DNA of 64,000 nt, taken from Corylus avellana. Its lineage: Eukaryota; Streptophyta; Magnoliopsida; Fagales; Betulaceae. Position 1 is the first letter of the stretch. The number at the start of each line of letters is the position of its first letter. The position numbers and the translations under genes were made by a program. Shown here one piece after another: positions 53,424-64,000 of the stretch. Under the pieces are notes generated by a model that made no database searches, was not told where the DNA came from, and was given only the letters and a program-made list of their open reading frames with translations. The stretch lies in NCBI RefSeq assembly GCF_901000735.1, contig NC_081550.1, positions 8,831,350 to 8,895,349 on the forward strand, read 5' to 3'.

Positions 53424-54956
53424 ATATATATATTGTGTTGTTTTATCAATTTTATGTTTTATTTTGTCATGAATCCGCATGATGTTTCGTTAATGCACTG
53501 GATTGAGTATTTGTGAGCATTTAATTGAGGTGTTTGTTTGTTTGTTTGTTTGTTTTTTTTTGTATATATATTTATTAATTACTTATTGTACGTTGGACAT
53601 GCACATGCATGCAAAATGATGTTTCTCATGCTAGCTAAGTTTTTGTTTCAAAATATAATTGTTTTTTAAATGTGGCTTCAGGTTTTATTTTTTTTATTTT
53701 TTGTTTAACTGAAAATGTTGGCTTATTAGTAAGGAATTTATAGAACATTATGTCAATTTTAATCATTCATTTCAATCGTTTGACCTTCTAGTAGTACGTG
53801 GTGATATATAATATTTATAGAGATTTAATTTAAGACTTTGTTTAATTAATATTAAAAGTTAATGAGTCTTAATATTGAAAGGAATGATTAATATTCAAAC
53901 ATCATAAACGTACATTGAGCCCTTATTAATTTGTAAGTTATAAATTCACACAAAGCAAGGATTCAATCCGAATTACATGGATTTAACGGGAAAAAGAGTT
54001 GGCAAAAGTGCAAACCTTGTCAAACTTAGAGAGACTTCAAATGAATAAGTAAAAAGTCATGACTTTGTTTTTTAGACTATTTTTTTCTTTCACACTTTTG
54101 TTTTGAGTTTTTTAAACAAATCTAATCATAATTAAATACAACCTAAAACACATGCAAACTATATTCAATTCGATTTTAACTTAATTCTATCCCACATAAA
54201 TTATTTTTTCAAACAAAAAAAACCATAAAAAAAGGATTAAACTTTTGGTTTGAGGAACTTAGATTTTTCAAGTTGAAATATAACGCATTAAAATTAATAT
54301 TACCTAAAAACGAATTGGAATTTTGTTAAAATTGTGATTAATATGAAAAAAAATTAATCTAATCTGTCAATAACCCAAGAAACATCCCAACAAAAAATAT
54401 TACGAAACCATTTACCATATTTGCAAGACACTCAAAATTCTTTTAACCTTTATATATATCATATAAAAAATAAATAAATAAACCAAACAAAAGAGTTGTA
54501 TGACCAATGCATGTCATCACCTACTAATGCCAAAGTTTAACGACATTTAAGCTAGATTTATTGTATTTAGGGTCCTCATAACGAACCTAGCTTGGTAGAT
54601 GTAATAGAACAACCTTATAAAATAACCTAGCTATAATTAATTTTTTTATGGTCTCCACCAAACAAAATGCTTAAATTTGGATCGAGCATTTTGTTTTTTT
54701 ATTGTTTTTCTAGATTAATTATAATAGATAAGTGTTATAAATACACACTTTGGTACGCATGAATGTAGATACGCATGAATATGTATATATATTTGGACAT
54801 AAACAATTTAAACCTATATGAGAATATATAGATTTATTTTTTTTATGTGGTTCAAATATTTAGGTTTATGTTTATATATATGCATGTGCTTGAAATTAGG
54901 TATACATTTCTTATAAGTCTTATATATTTATTCCTAATTTATGTACGTAGAGAAAA
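53424..54956 (+). other. Non-coding, probable leader intron of the CACTA transposase gene
   Basis: 1.5 kb of AT-rich sequence with (GTTT)n at 53528-53552 and no supported frame. It ends shortly before the ATG at 54957. A CACACTTTGGTA word occurs at 54747. Confidence 0.4.
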
Positions 54957-57900
54957 ATGGACAAGAGTTGGATGACAAAATCTAGGGGTATGAGGGAATA
55001 CAGAGACGGGTGTAGATTGTTTGTGGAGTTTGCAGTTAGTAACTGTAGAACCCCTGATGGATTCATCTATTGCCCTTGTAAGGTTTGTCGAAATAACCGA
55101 CACCACCTGCTAGGTTTCGTATTCGACCACTTGACAGGGGAAAAGGAATGATGCCGAAATACACACTTTGGTACTATCACAGTGAAAATCATGTACAGGG
55201 TCCTGATACAGGATCTAATTCCAATCGTCCGGCCTCAGATGCGGGCGCAAGCGCAAATCAGGGTGGAGACATGCACGCAATGTTGCGTGATTTATTCGGC
55301 ATGCACGAAGTAGTCAGGGAAGACAATTGTGAGACTCAGGTCGTGGTGCAAGGGGGTGAAGAAATTGTGAACGAAGAAGCCGCTGAAGGTGACGCACTAA
55401 AGTATTACGACATTCTTAAAAAGGCGGAGAAACCACCTCATACTGGGACAAAACATAACAAACTAAGTGCGACTGTTCACTTGTACAACTTGAAGTGCAT
55501 TGGTAGACTTAGTAACTCGATTTTCTCGGCTTTCCTAGAGTTCATCAATCAGTTGCTGCCTGAGAGTAATGAAACTCTACCAGTTAATAAATATGAGGCG
55601 AAAAAGTTTTTACGAGACATGGGACTCAGGTATGAGAAGATTCCGGCGTGCCTTAATGACTGTATGTTATTCTGGAAGGGCAATAAGGAGTTGGATTCAT
55701 GTACCGTATGTGAAATATCTAAATGGATGGATGCAATCAATTTAGATGAGGATGGTCAACCCATATCGTCATGCAAGAAACGTCCGGTGAAGGTGTTGCG
55801 GTGGTTTTCACTCATACCACAATTACAGAGGTTGTTTATGTCAGAGTATATTGCACGCTTTATGAGGTGGCATGCAAAAGGCCGCACTAAGGACGGCGTA
55901 TTGAGGCATCCGGCCGACGGCGAAGCATGGAAGTCATTCGACAATTTACATCTGGAGTTTTCAGCGGACAGCAGGAACGTAAGGCTTGGACTAACCTCGA
56001 ATGGATTTAATCCATTTGGAAACATGAGCACATCTCACAGCACTTGGCCTGTAATGCCTGTGTCTTACAGCTTGTCTCCTTGGATGTGCATGAAACAGAC
56101 GTCTTTCATACTATCATTGATTATCCCGGGCCCAAGTTCACCTGGAATTGATATAGATGTCTACCTTCAACCCTTAATTGAGGAGTTACAAGAACTATGG
56201 AATGTAGGGGTACGCACATATGACGTCTCAAAGAAAAATAATTTTGTTATGCAAGCGCAGTTGATGTGGACAATTAATGACTTCTCAGCATACGCAAATT
56301 TGTCTGGATGGTCTACCAAGGGTGAGAAGGCATATCTTTGCTGTATGCACTCGAGAAGGTCGAAATGGTTAAAACATGGCCATCAATGGTGTTATATGGG
56401 GCACAAGTGATACTTGCCCATGGATCATCCGTGGAGGCGGAACAAAAGAACATTTGATGGCAACGTTGAACTAGAATGTGCCCTTGATGTGCCAAGTGGA
56501 GATGAAATCATGAGCCAATTAGAAGGGATGGTGTTTGGGGATGAGAACGCCGCTCAGGCAAGGCAGGCTGACAAAGAAAAAGGAAAGAAGCAGAAGACGA
56601 ATACTTCTAATGTAGTGTGGAAGAAGAAAAGTATTTTCTTTAGGTTGCCGTATTTGAAAGATAATTTATTGCAGCACAATCTTGATGTTATGCACATAGA
56701 GAAAAACGTGACGGACAACATACTTGGTACAATACTGGACATTCCAGGGAAAACGAAGGACAACCTCGCCGCCCACTTAGATTTGCAAGAAATGGGTTTG
56801 AGCCAAACACTTCATCCATTTTCTGGCGAGCATGGTAAGACCTATATGCAACAAGCTACCCACACGATGTCCAAGGATGATAAAACACATTTTTTGAAAG
56901 TACTACGAAATATAAGGGTGCCCGACGGATATGCCTCGAACATTTCTCATTGTATACGACTTAAGGACCGTACGATATCGGGGTTAAAGAGTCATGACAG
57001 TCACGTACTGCTGCAGCAGCTTCTACCTATTGCATTGCGTGGATCACTTCTAAGCAACGTGGTTAGACCTCTTGTTGAGATGTCCACATTCTTCAGGGGC
57101 CTATGTTCAACAACATTGATACAAGAGGATATTGACCAACTACAGGGTGACGTCTGTATCATGCTGTGCAAGATGGAACAGGTTTTGCCCTACAGCTTTT
57201 TTACTAGCATGGTTCATGTGGTCGTGCATCTTATTTGTGAGTGCCGACTCGGTGGACCAATACAGTATAGATGGATGTATCCAGCAGAGAGGTAAAATTT
57301 ATTTACGAATATTCTTGCATTTTTTGGTTTCACTCCAATACAAGACAAGTACTAACTGAACGGATTGATTGTATTGGTTCATATTTAGGAGCCTTGGAGT
57401 ATTCAAATCTAATATGCGCAGCAAAGCAGCTCCGAAAGGTTGCATTGGGGAGGGCTACATAGCAAGTTAGTTGGTGACGTTTTGTTCGAGATATTTAGAG
57501 AACACACCAACCTTTCACAATAGGATACAAAGAAATTTGGATGGTTCAAAGGGACATGGAACACGAGTCCGACTCGACCGAATCACAATGACACAGATTC
57601 ACCGGTATATTATGTTCAACTCGGACGAGTTTCTTCAATTGCGGACGTAAGTCGAGATCCTTTGCTGGCACATTGTATGATCAATGAACTTGTAATATTG
57701 CTCGTATTGAATTATAATTAATATAATTTCGAATTGTAGGATGTACATGGATACGCTTAGGTGATCATGCAATAGGGGACGAACAACAGAGGATCAATTG
57801 GAAACCCAACATTATGAGTTGTTCTACGAGTGGTACCGTGACTACGTAAGAATGATATGATGTTTAATAAAAGCGATTGTCGGAGTATATTTGCTTGCTG

Positions 57901-58593
57901 TTTTTCAAATCAACTAAAGCAACTAACTGTGCGTTTCTATTGTACGTAATATATTCACAGGTCGATCGATTGGACGAGCAATCCAGGAAGGAACTTGGTG
58001 ACAAATTGGTAATGCACTGTAGAGGGCCGATGGAGGCAGCAGTCAGATATAATAGATATGTGGTTAATGGCAAGTTGTTTTGCACTATTGCATCTGATGC
58101 CGGAAAAATGACTCAGAACAACGGGGTGTGTGTGCCGAATCTTGATGGCGACACATACTACAGGAAGTTAACTGAAGTACTTGAGATTGAGTACTACGAC
58201 AGGACTAAGTACGTTATGTTCAGGTGTGATTGGGCAGACAACACGAGGGACAAGGGGTACAAGGTGGATGAGTATCGCATAATACTTGTCAACTTCAATA
58301 ACCTTATCCACACGGGAGAGCTGGTTACTAATGAGCCGTATGTGCTAACTTCACAAGTTGACCAGGTATTTTACGAACAAGATAATAGGTGCCCAGATTG
58401 GGCTTGCGCAGTAAAGACCAAACCTAAAAACATATACAATGTTGGTCAGGGTGAAGGGCATCAACATTCATGTGCCAATTACCATGAGTGTGAGCCGCTC
58501 TTATTGACCATAAATTTTGATCACGATCTGCAGGATCATATCGAATACGTCAAACACGACTTAGATCCAATCGAAGCGTATGTGATTGAATAA
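54957..58593 (+). pseudogene. CACTA transposase, TNPD type
   Basis: The N-terminal transposase-associated domain (MDKSWMTKSRGMREYRDGC, then CPCKVCRNN) is followed, after a one-base frameshift near 55138, by the Transposase_21 domain (55440-56700). Typical motifs are VLRWFSLIPQLQRLF, HPADGEAWKSFD, GLTSNGFNPFG, LMWTINDFSAY and LDVMHIEKNV. A DUF4218 region follows to 57291 (HLICECRLGGPIQYRWMYP). Exons 57389-57646, 57740-57845 and 57961-58593 keep frame and end in a DUF4216 domain (CDWADNTRDKGYKVDEY). Nonsense codons are TGA 56408, TAG 57468 and TGA 57762. An intact protein would cut the element ends. Confidence 0.85.
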
Positions 58594-59309
58594 AAGTTGA
58601 ATATATATATATATATATATTGACTTAATTTTTTTTTTCTTTTTTATATGAATTTTCTGCTAACTTCAACGTTTTACCTATTTTTGTTATATCATTTATT
58701 GTGGAAAAATCAACAATTGAGTTGGGTGAATATTCGGGCATTTTTCTTTCACTTTACATTGTGGCGTTGCTCAATGATTGTTTGTATTATCATTTGCAGC
58801 TAGTGGATTTTATTTGTTTGGTGATTGTTTTATCGGTGAATATTGTTTGGTGATTGTTTGTTTTATCATTTGCAGGTAATGGAAGTCGTGGAGAGGATGC
58901 TATTGATGTCAATGATCAACATTGAACGTCTGGTTGGCTATTCACACTTGTATATAAATTACTTTGTTGATGTAATTGTATTTGTGATAGTTTTATTGAT
59001 GATAACAGAGATAATTAAATTGGTGTATGTTATGTTATTTGTGGTTGGCCGTTCGCACTTGGTATATATGCCATTTTTTGTGTCTTGAAGTTAGTTTTGG
59101 TGGATAGTTTGTGATTGATGTTAATGGATATGACTTATGTTATTTGATGGAAAAATTATAGGATATGACTTGTGATTGATGGAAAAATTGTATATTATTT
59201 GCATGGATCGATGGATAAATTGTATATCAGGTTAATTGTAATCCAAAATTCGAGTATAGTCGTGAAAAAATTCACAAAATATATAGGGGGGAGGAAAAAA
59301 AAAATTTTA
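58594..59309 (+). other. 3' region of the CACTA element
   Basis: Starts with (TA)n (58602-58620), then T- and G-rich sequence with repeated GGTGATTGTTTG, TATCATTTGCAG and GATATGACTTGTG words. No gene is supported. Confidence 0.4.
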
Positions 59310-60270
59310 AAAATAACCAATTTTTCTGACGTGTCTTTTTATGTCACGTCAGAAATTCCTGATGTGTCAGATACCATGACACGTCAGGAATTCCTGACAT
59401 GTAATTTTCTGACACGTCAGAAAATTCTGACGTGTCAAAAAAGACACGCCAGAAAGGAAAATGCTAGAATGCAATCAATTCCCCATAATTTCCCCATAAA
59501 TGCTGAGGTGGCAAGTTCACTTATAATATTTTATTATTTATTTTTTAAATAAATTAAAATCAAAATAAAAATAAAGAAAAGTTAATAAAAAAACTTAAAA
59601 AACTAAAAGGGGTGGCCGAAGCCACCCCCATGGCCATTGGGGGTGGATCGGCCACCCCCTAGGGCAAAAAAAAATTAAAGTTTTTTTTCAAAAAATGGGT
59701 TTGGCCCTTGGGGATGACCAATCCACCCCCAAGGGCAATGCGGTGGCTTATGCCACCCCTATGCTATTCTGGGGTTCTGCCACCCTTATGCTATTCTGGG
59801 GTGGCCGGCCATCCCATAGGCCACCCCTTTTATTTTTTTAAGTTTTTTTATTAACTTTTTTTTTAATTTATTTAAAAAATAAATAACAAGATATTATAAG
59901 TGGGCTTGCCACCTCAGCATTTGATGGGGAAATTGTGGGGAATTTATTGCATTCTAGCATTTCCCCGCTAGAAATTTTCTAACGTGTCAAGAATGACACA
60001 TCAAAAAATATTTTGACGTGTCAAAAAATGACACGTCAGAAAATATTCTGACGTCTCAAAATTACACGTCAGAAAAGTTTTTGACGTGTCAAGAATGACA
60101 TGTCAGAAAAAAATTTTGACGTGTTAAATCCAACACATCAGATTTTCTGACGTGTTGGATCTAACACGTCAGAAATTTCTGACACCCACAATTGTAACGC
60201 CTGAAACACGTCAAAACCGACCCGTCAGGAAGATTTTCTGACGTGCAGACCACCTGACACGTCAGAAATC
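59310..60270. repeat. Right subterminal repeats of the CACTA element
   Basis: Dense TGACGTGTCA / TGACACGTCA words, often with TTTCTGACGTG or GTCAGAAAATT context, at 59315-59455 and again at 59975-60270 after the nested element. Many pair as perfect palindromes. Confidence 0.8.
59456..59966. mobile_element. MULE-like non-autonomous element nested in CACTA repeats
   Basis: Inverted arms of about 100 bp: the left begins GGAAAATGCTAGAATGCAAT and the reversed right begins GGGGAAATGCTAGAATGCAAT. Both include CCCCATAAATGCTGAGG-like and GTGGCAAG words. Flanks GCCAGAAA (59448-59455) and GCTAGAAA (59967-59974) are a likely 8-9-bp duplication. The core (59609-59830) carries GGGTGGCC/CCACCCCC words like the element at 15704-16510, although the arms are unrelated. 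Confidence 0.7.
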
Positions 60271-60303
60271 GTAAGTCAGCAAAAAGAGTGTTTTTTTGTA
60301 GTG

Positions 60304-61572
60304 ATATGATTTATCATCAATTGATCATGTGATATAATCATATAAATTATAATGATAATATATTAATACTTCAATTGTAATTATAAGTAGTAACACATTG
60401 TTTAATTTAATAGCAATTACTTACTTATCATATATTAAAATTGGAACTAAGTCTATAGTACTTAATTGTTGTACTAGTATGGATTTGTATACTTATGACT
60501 TATGTCATATTATATGTGTATAATTTGTTATTATATAATGATCAATTGATCATGTGATATAATCATATAAATTATAGTGATAATACATTAATACTTAAAT
60601 TATGATTTAACTCTTCATAAACAAATTGTGATTTAATGATCAATTGATCATGTTATAAGTATAAATATTATTATTATTATTATTATTATTATATAAAAGG
60701 CGGTTAGCGGGCCGCCCGCCTTTTCACCCCTACATAAAATGAACATAAATACTTTCGAAACACCAAAAAAAATTAGCATTGAACTTTATGTGATGATTGA
60801 TTTGATTGCGTTAAGTGTTTAGTGAAAAATTTTGTTTTATTTTGTATTCATAAACCTTATGTAATGATTGATCATACGATTCATATTAATAATATCATCA
60901 TTTTTTTGTTTCTTAAGTTGTCATTAACTTATCAACAATATCATCTCATGCTATCAATTCCAAATTTCCAACGACAATGTGAATACTTAATTTGTGACTA
61001 TAGGAGTAATAGGACATTACATGCATTGTTAATTTGTTATTGTCAATTGTAAATTTTTAATGCTAATCATTTCATTTGGGATTATTCTAACCACATTGTC
61101 ATTGTATATGATATGAATTATATGAATCGATATGATTATATTAATATATGATTAAGTATCATGATTTTCTTTTAATCATATGATTAATAATTCAAATTGT
61201 CTATTCAAGTTTCAACTATCATTAATTATTTGATCATTTAAGATACTTAGTGGTTAGGTCATTTGAAATATAACCATATGATTAACTTTTATCATTCAAT
61301 TATATATTATATAGATACTTATAATCATAGATATAATTATATATTGTATACAAATTAATTATTGTTACTTAATAAGTTTTTTGAGAAATACTTAATAATT
61401 AATATACATGGACTATTGTTAATTTGTTACTTAATAAATACTAAGTAATATACTATATAAGTTACTTCTATTAAATTAATATATATATATATATATACGA
61501 GTCGCGCACAGGTCGAGCTTTATCGGGCCGAGCCCGAGTGGATTCTCAGATAGCTTTGTTCGTTTACAGCCC
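60304..61572. other. No gene; AT-rich with simple repeats
   Basis: Contains repeated ATCAATTGATCATGT-type words (60309-60650), (TTA)n at 60666-60692, a GCGGGCCGCCCGCC palindromic patch (60708-60720) and (TA)n at 61481-61498. The end CGTTTACAGCCCT at 61561-61573, reversed AGGGCTGTAAACG, looks like a hAT-type terminus, but no partner end was fixed. Confidence 0.4.
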
Positions 61573-61705
61573 TAGGCGAGAGGCAAATGGAGCAGCTCAC
61601 CGTATTGCGAAGGAAACACTACCTCTCACGGGGAACATGTTCTTCTTGAGGAAGTACTCCAATGTATTTCTGATATTAATTCTGTTGAGTGATGTGCTCA
61701 GGATG
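61573..61705 (+). pseudogene. LINE-type RNase H remnant (duplicate copy)
   Basis: Starts at the duplication border with RREANGAAHRIAK-type coding (AGGCAAATGGAGCAGCTCAC) and matches 10054-10185. It encodes nothing functional. Confidence 0.5.
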
Positions 61706-61905
61706 TTACATTAATAAAATTTATGCTAGCGTCATTTAAAAAAATAAATAAATAAAATTCTACATTTTCTCCATTTGAATGAATAATCAAATGTTTGATC
61801 ATTATTTTCTTCCACACAAACATAATGAAATGCCACATTATTAAATAAATTCATTGGCATCTGAATTAGCTAGTGCCAAGTTGAACATATACACATAAAA
61901 TACAT

Positions 61906-63916
61906 TTATGGGAGTTTACTTTTAGGTTCTCTAATAGGCTGCTTGGCTGCATGTTTAGCATAAAACACAAATACCACGACCAAAAGTGCCGCCACAATTA
62001 AGTTGACCAATTTCTTCGGCTTCTTCAGCTCCATCGCCAAACTATAAACCCATTGCGTATAACCCTCTTGCTCATCATTTTCAGTTATTGGTCGTTTCTC
62101 CTTCTTCCCTGCATCCCCATGAGTTTTCTGCTTCTCACTTGCGCCTGCAACTTTTCCGGCTTTCTCCGACGAACGAATCGTTTCTTTCTCTGCTTCAGGC
62201 GATGATGTGCTCTGCTTCTTATTTGCATGGTCGCTTGGTAATTCCTTCTCCATCTCCGGTACCGGCGTCTTTCGGGAATCCTTCTTCGCCTCGCTAATTT
62301 CGTTACCTTTTGCTTGTGCGGTGGTTTTCCCCTCTGTTTGTTTATCCGCATTGGCCGCCAACTTTGAAGAAACTTGTTGAGCAGCCTGCTCTTGAGCACT
62401 CTTCTGGGTCGGTAGCGGCTGGTCACTTTTGGGCATTTGTTGAGGCCTCGGAGCTTCCGCAGGTGGTTGTTGAGAACTCTTCTGGGTCGGTCGTGGCTGG
62501 TCGCTTTTGGGCATTTGTTGAGGCCTCGGAGCCTCCGCAGGTGGTTGTTGAGCACTCTTCAGAATCGGTCGTGGCTGATCACTTTTGGGCTTAGCTTCCG
62601 CAGCTGGTTTTGCCTGTTTAAATATAAATTAAATCATTAAATGACATGAAATATGCTTGGGTTTTAAAAAAAATGATGTGATAGTTTATGCTTAGGACTT
62701 GTTTGGAATTGTGTTTGATAAAAAATTTGAAAAGCATTCATTTTTATTTTTTACTTTTTTACTCTAAAAATGATCAAAATGTACTTTTAGAATAAGTGGT
62801 GATTTAGAGCCTGTTTAGGTGTGCATTTTGAGGGGTTGCATTTAACACTTGAAAAAGTTGTTTGAAGAAAAAAGTACTATATAAAATCACTTTTAAGGGT
62901 CAAAAAACTCAAAAATAGTCAAAACACACTTATAGCAAAAATGAAGTTTTTGTCAAAAATTGCTTTTGACTTAAAAGTTATATCTCTCAAACATGCTCTT
63001 AACATGGTATCAAGGTAGAGATTCTGAGTTCAAACCATGTCTTTCGTCAATCATGTCGCATTTCAATTAAATATTTCTAAACGTATGAAAAAGTATTAAA
63101 TAAATTAAATTATTTAGATAAGTGATAATTTAACCTTACCTGTTCCTGTAATCTTGTCAGCGTGATCACTTTAGGGTGTTTGATGTAAAGCATGCCGCTT
63201 TCATACTTTGCAGTGATTGAATTAGTGTCGATATTTGACGCGATGGGGAATTCCTTTTGGAAACGCTGCCATTTGTTGTTATCAAGCAAGCGTTCGCCGG
63301 AGACCCTCAGGATACGAGTTGATGAGGTCACCTGAACCTTTAGTTGTTCCCTTTCAAAACCTGCATATTCAAGAGATGGTTATGTTAAGAAGGCATATAT
63401 CATGTAATTAATCTCGAAGGTTTTTACCTTTTCCTGTTTTCTATTCTACTAGAATCCTATATCTTAATTAATCCTCTCGGTAAACTTTTTCCTTTCCTCA
63501 ATATCTAGTTTTTGGTTAATTACTTTTATCATTTAGAGTGTGCTCGACATTGCGATTTTATAAACAAAAAGTGTATTTTTAAACTAAATCGCAGAAAATT
63601 AATTGTTTGGAATTGCATGTTTTTATGCGTTTTCAAATCGCATGTAAGAAGGTGATTTTTTTGAAAACGTGAAATTTTAAAGGTCAAACTGTGATTTTTC
63701 TAAATGCTTAATTGCGTTTTTAAAATCACTTTTTTCAAATCGCTATTTTTAAAATCGCAAACCCAAACAAATTGTTAAAAACCTCATTAATATAATCTCA
63801 ATAAGTTAAACGCATAAACCTAAACAAATATAATGAACCATAAACATACTCAACTGCATATTTAGCTAAAATATTAAATCTGAAAACTCAAATTCGACTC
63901 ATAACAGATATAGATT

Positions 63917-63947
<31 letters not shown>

Positions 63948-64000
63948 CAGACCTGGCAGAACAAGGATTAGAGTGTCATGATCATCTTGCTCTCTTGCCC
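61906..64000 (-). CDS. RTM2-like HSP20-domain membrane-anchored protein (copy 2, 5' end outside window)
   Basis: Exon 3 is 62613-61906, exon 2 is 63360-63140, and exon 1 runs from 63953 beyond the window end. All splice sites are canonical; the exon-2 donor is GTAAGG, unlike the GCAATG in copy 1. Exon lengths equal those of copy 1 (221 and 708 nt). The protein has the same HSP20 domain, three 26-residue Pro/Gln repeats (one with SSQQPP for SAQQPP), charged linker and C-terminal membrane helix (LVNLIVAALLVVVFVFY). Exon 1 has one extra codon (DDHD for DHD near 63980). Exon 2 reads AGTSTRI in copy 1 but VTSSTRI here. No break is visible, so this is probably the working copy. Confidence 0.8.
63535..63775. 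mobile_element. MITE-like repeat in intron 1 (duplicate copy)
   Basis: Counterpart of 12013-12246. Here the left arm keeps ACATTGCGATTTTATAAA, which pairs better with the inverted right arm (TTTGCGATTTTAAAAATAGC). Confidence 0.4.

Larger units (their letters stand above)
52740..60303 (+). mobile_element. CACTA (En/Spm) transposon, decayed
   Basis: The right end at 60303 reads TTTTTTTGTAGTG, the inverse of CACTACAAAAAAA. Subterminal repeats built on TGACGTG(T/C)CA lie at both ends (52803-52996 and 59310-60270). Between them is a TNPD-type transposase gene (54957-58593) on the plus strand. The left terminus is not recognisable; the 5' border is approximate. A MULE-like element is inserted at 59456-59966. 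The transposase has at least four lesions. Confidence 0.85.
61573..64000. repeat. Segmental duplication, copy 2 (partner 10054-12560)
   Basis: Aligned to copy 1 at an offset of 51,519 from 61573 to the window end, with local indels (for example at 62670-62780 and 63905-63925). Confidence 0.85.

Noticed and set aside
52845..53516. 223-codon open frame across the 48-N gap
   Set aside because: It is Ser/Leu/Pro/Phe low complexity from a CT-rich leader and depends on unknown bases.
60822..61052. 76-codon open frame
   Set aside because: AT-rich chance frame without codon bias, domain or splice context.

Overview
The window is nuclear DNA from a flowering plant. The host genes have GT-AG introns, and almost everything else is plant transposon material: Ty1/Copia, Ty3/Gypsy (Tat-type), CACTA, MULE-like and hAT-like elements, plus an endogenous pararetrovirus. 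The overall style suggests a woody eudicot, possibly Fagales; that placement is a weak inference. There are four N gaps (23302-23401, 41091-41190, 46587-46686, 53376-53423). No rRNA, intact tRNA or CRISPR was seen.

Layout. 1-788 is the right part of a GC-rich-cored MULE-like element and its flank; both recur at 15704-16708. 894-6315 is a Copia element with two LTRs whose reverse transcriptase segment is inverted. 6775-8445 is a second, 5'-truncated Copia. 9134-9999 is a terminal-inverted-repeat element carrying a GGACC-type minisatellite. 10387-12535 (minus) is a three-exon gene for an HSP20-domain, C-terminally membrane-anchored protein of RTM2 type. A second, near-identical copy starts at 61906 and runs off the window end. 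13512-15458 holds three phase-compatible exons of a gene I do not recognise.

16709-29785 is an endogenous caulimovirid, best matched to the florendovirus layout: a long ORF1 (movement protein, coat protein, zinc finger, protease, RT, RNase H) followed by a separate ORF2. It is present as two near-identical direct copies separated by a 100-N gap. ORF1 is broken at the same places in both copies; ORF2 is open in both. The right-hand copy keeps a TATA-containing promoter region and ends in a TA repeat.

30058-40829 is a Gypsy element on the minus strand with 808-bp LTRs and an AGTAT target duplication. Its RT has lost the catalytic YxDD segment, and it carries an intron-containing antisense ORF of the putative gypsy-type transposase family. 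41191-50813 holds CACTA ends, a hAT element and a degenerate array of gag-like (UBN2/DUF4219) exon modules. A 3.6-kb part of this is tandemly duplicated across a gap. 51402-51633 is an ankyrin-repeat exon cut by a Copia LTR. 52740-60303 is a decayed CACTA element with a TNPD-type transposase and a MULE-like element inserted in its right subterminal repeats.

The only host genes likely to work are the two RTM2-like copies, perhaps the unknown gene, and possibly the viral ORF2. Most other coding remnants carry nonsense or frameshift lesions.
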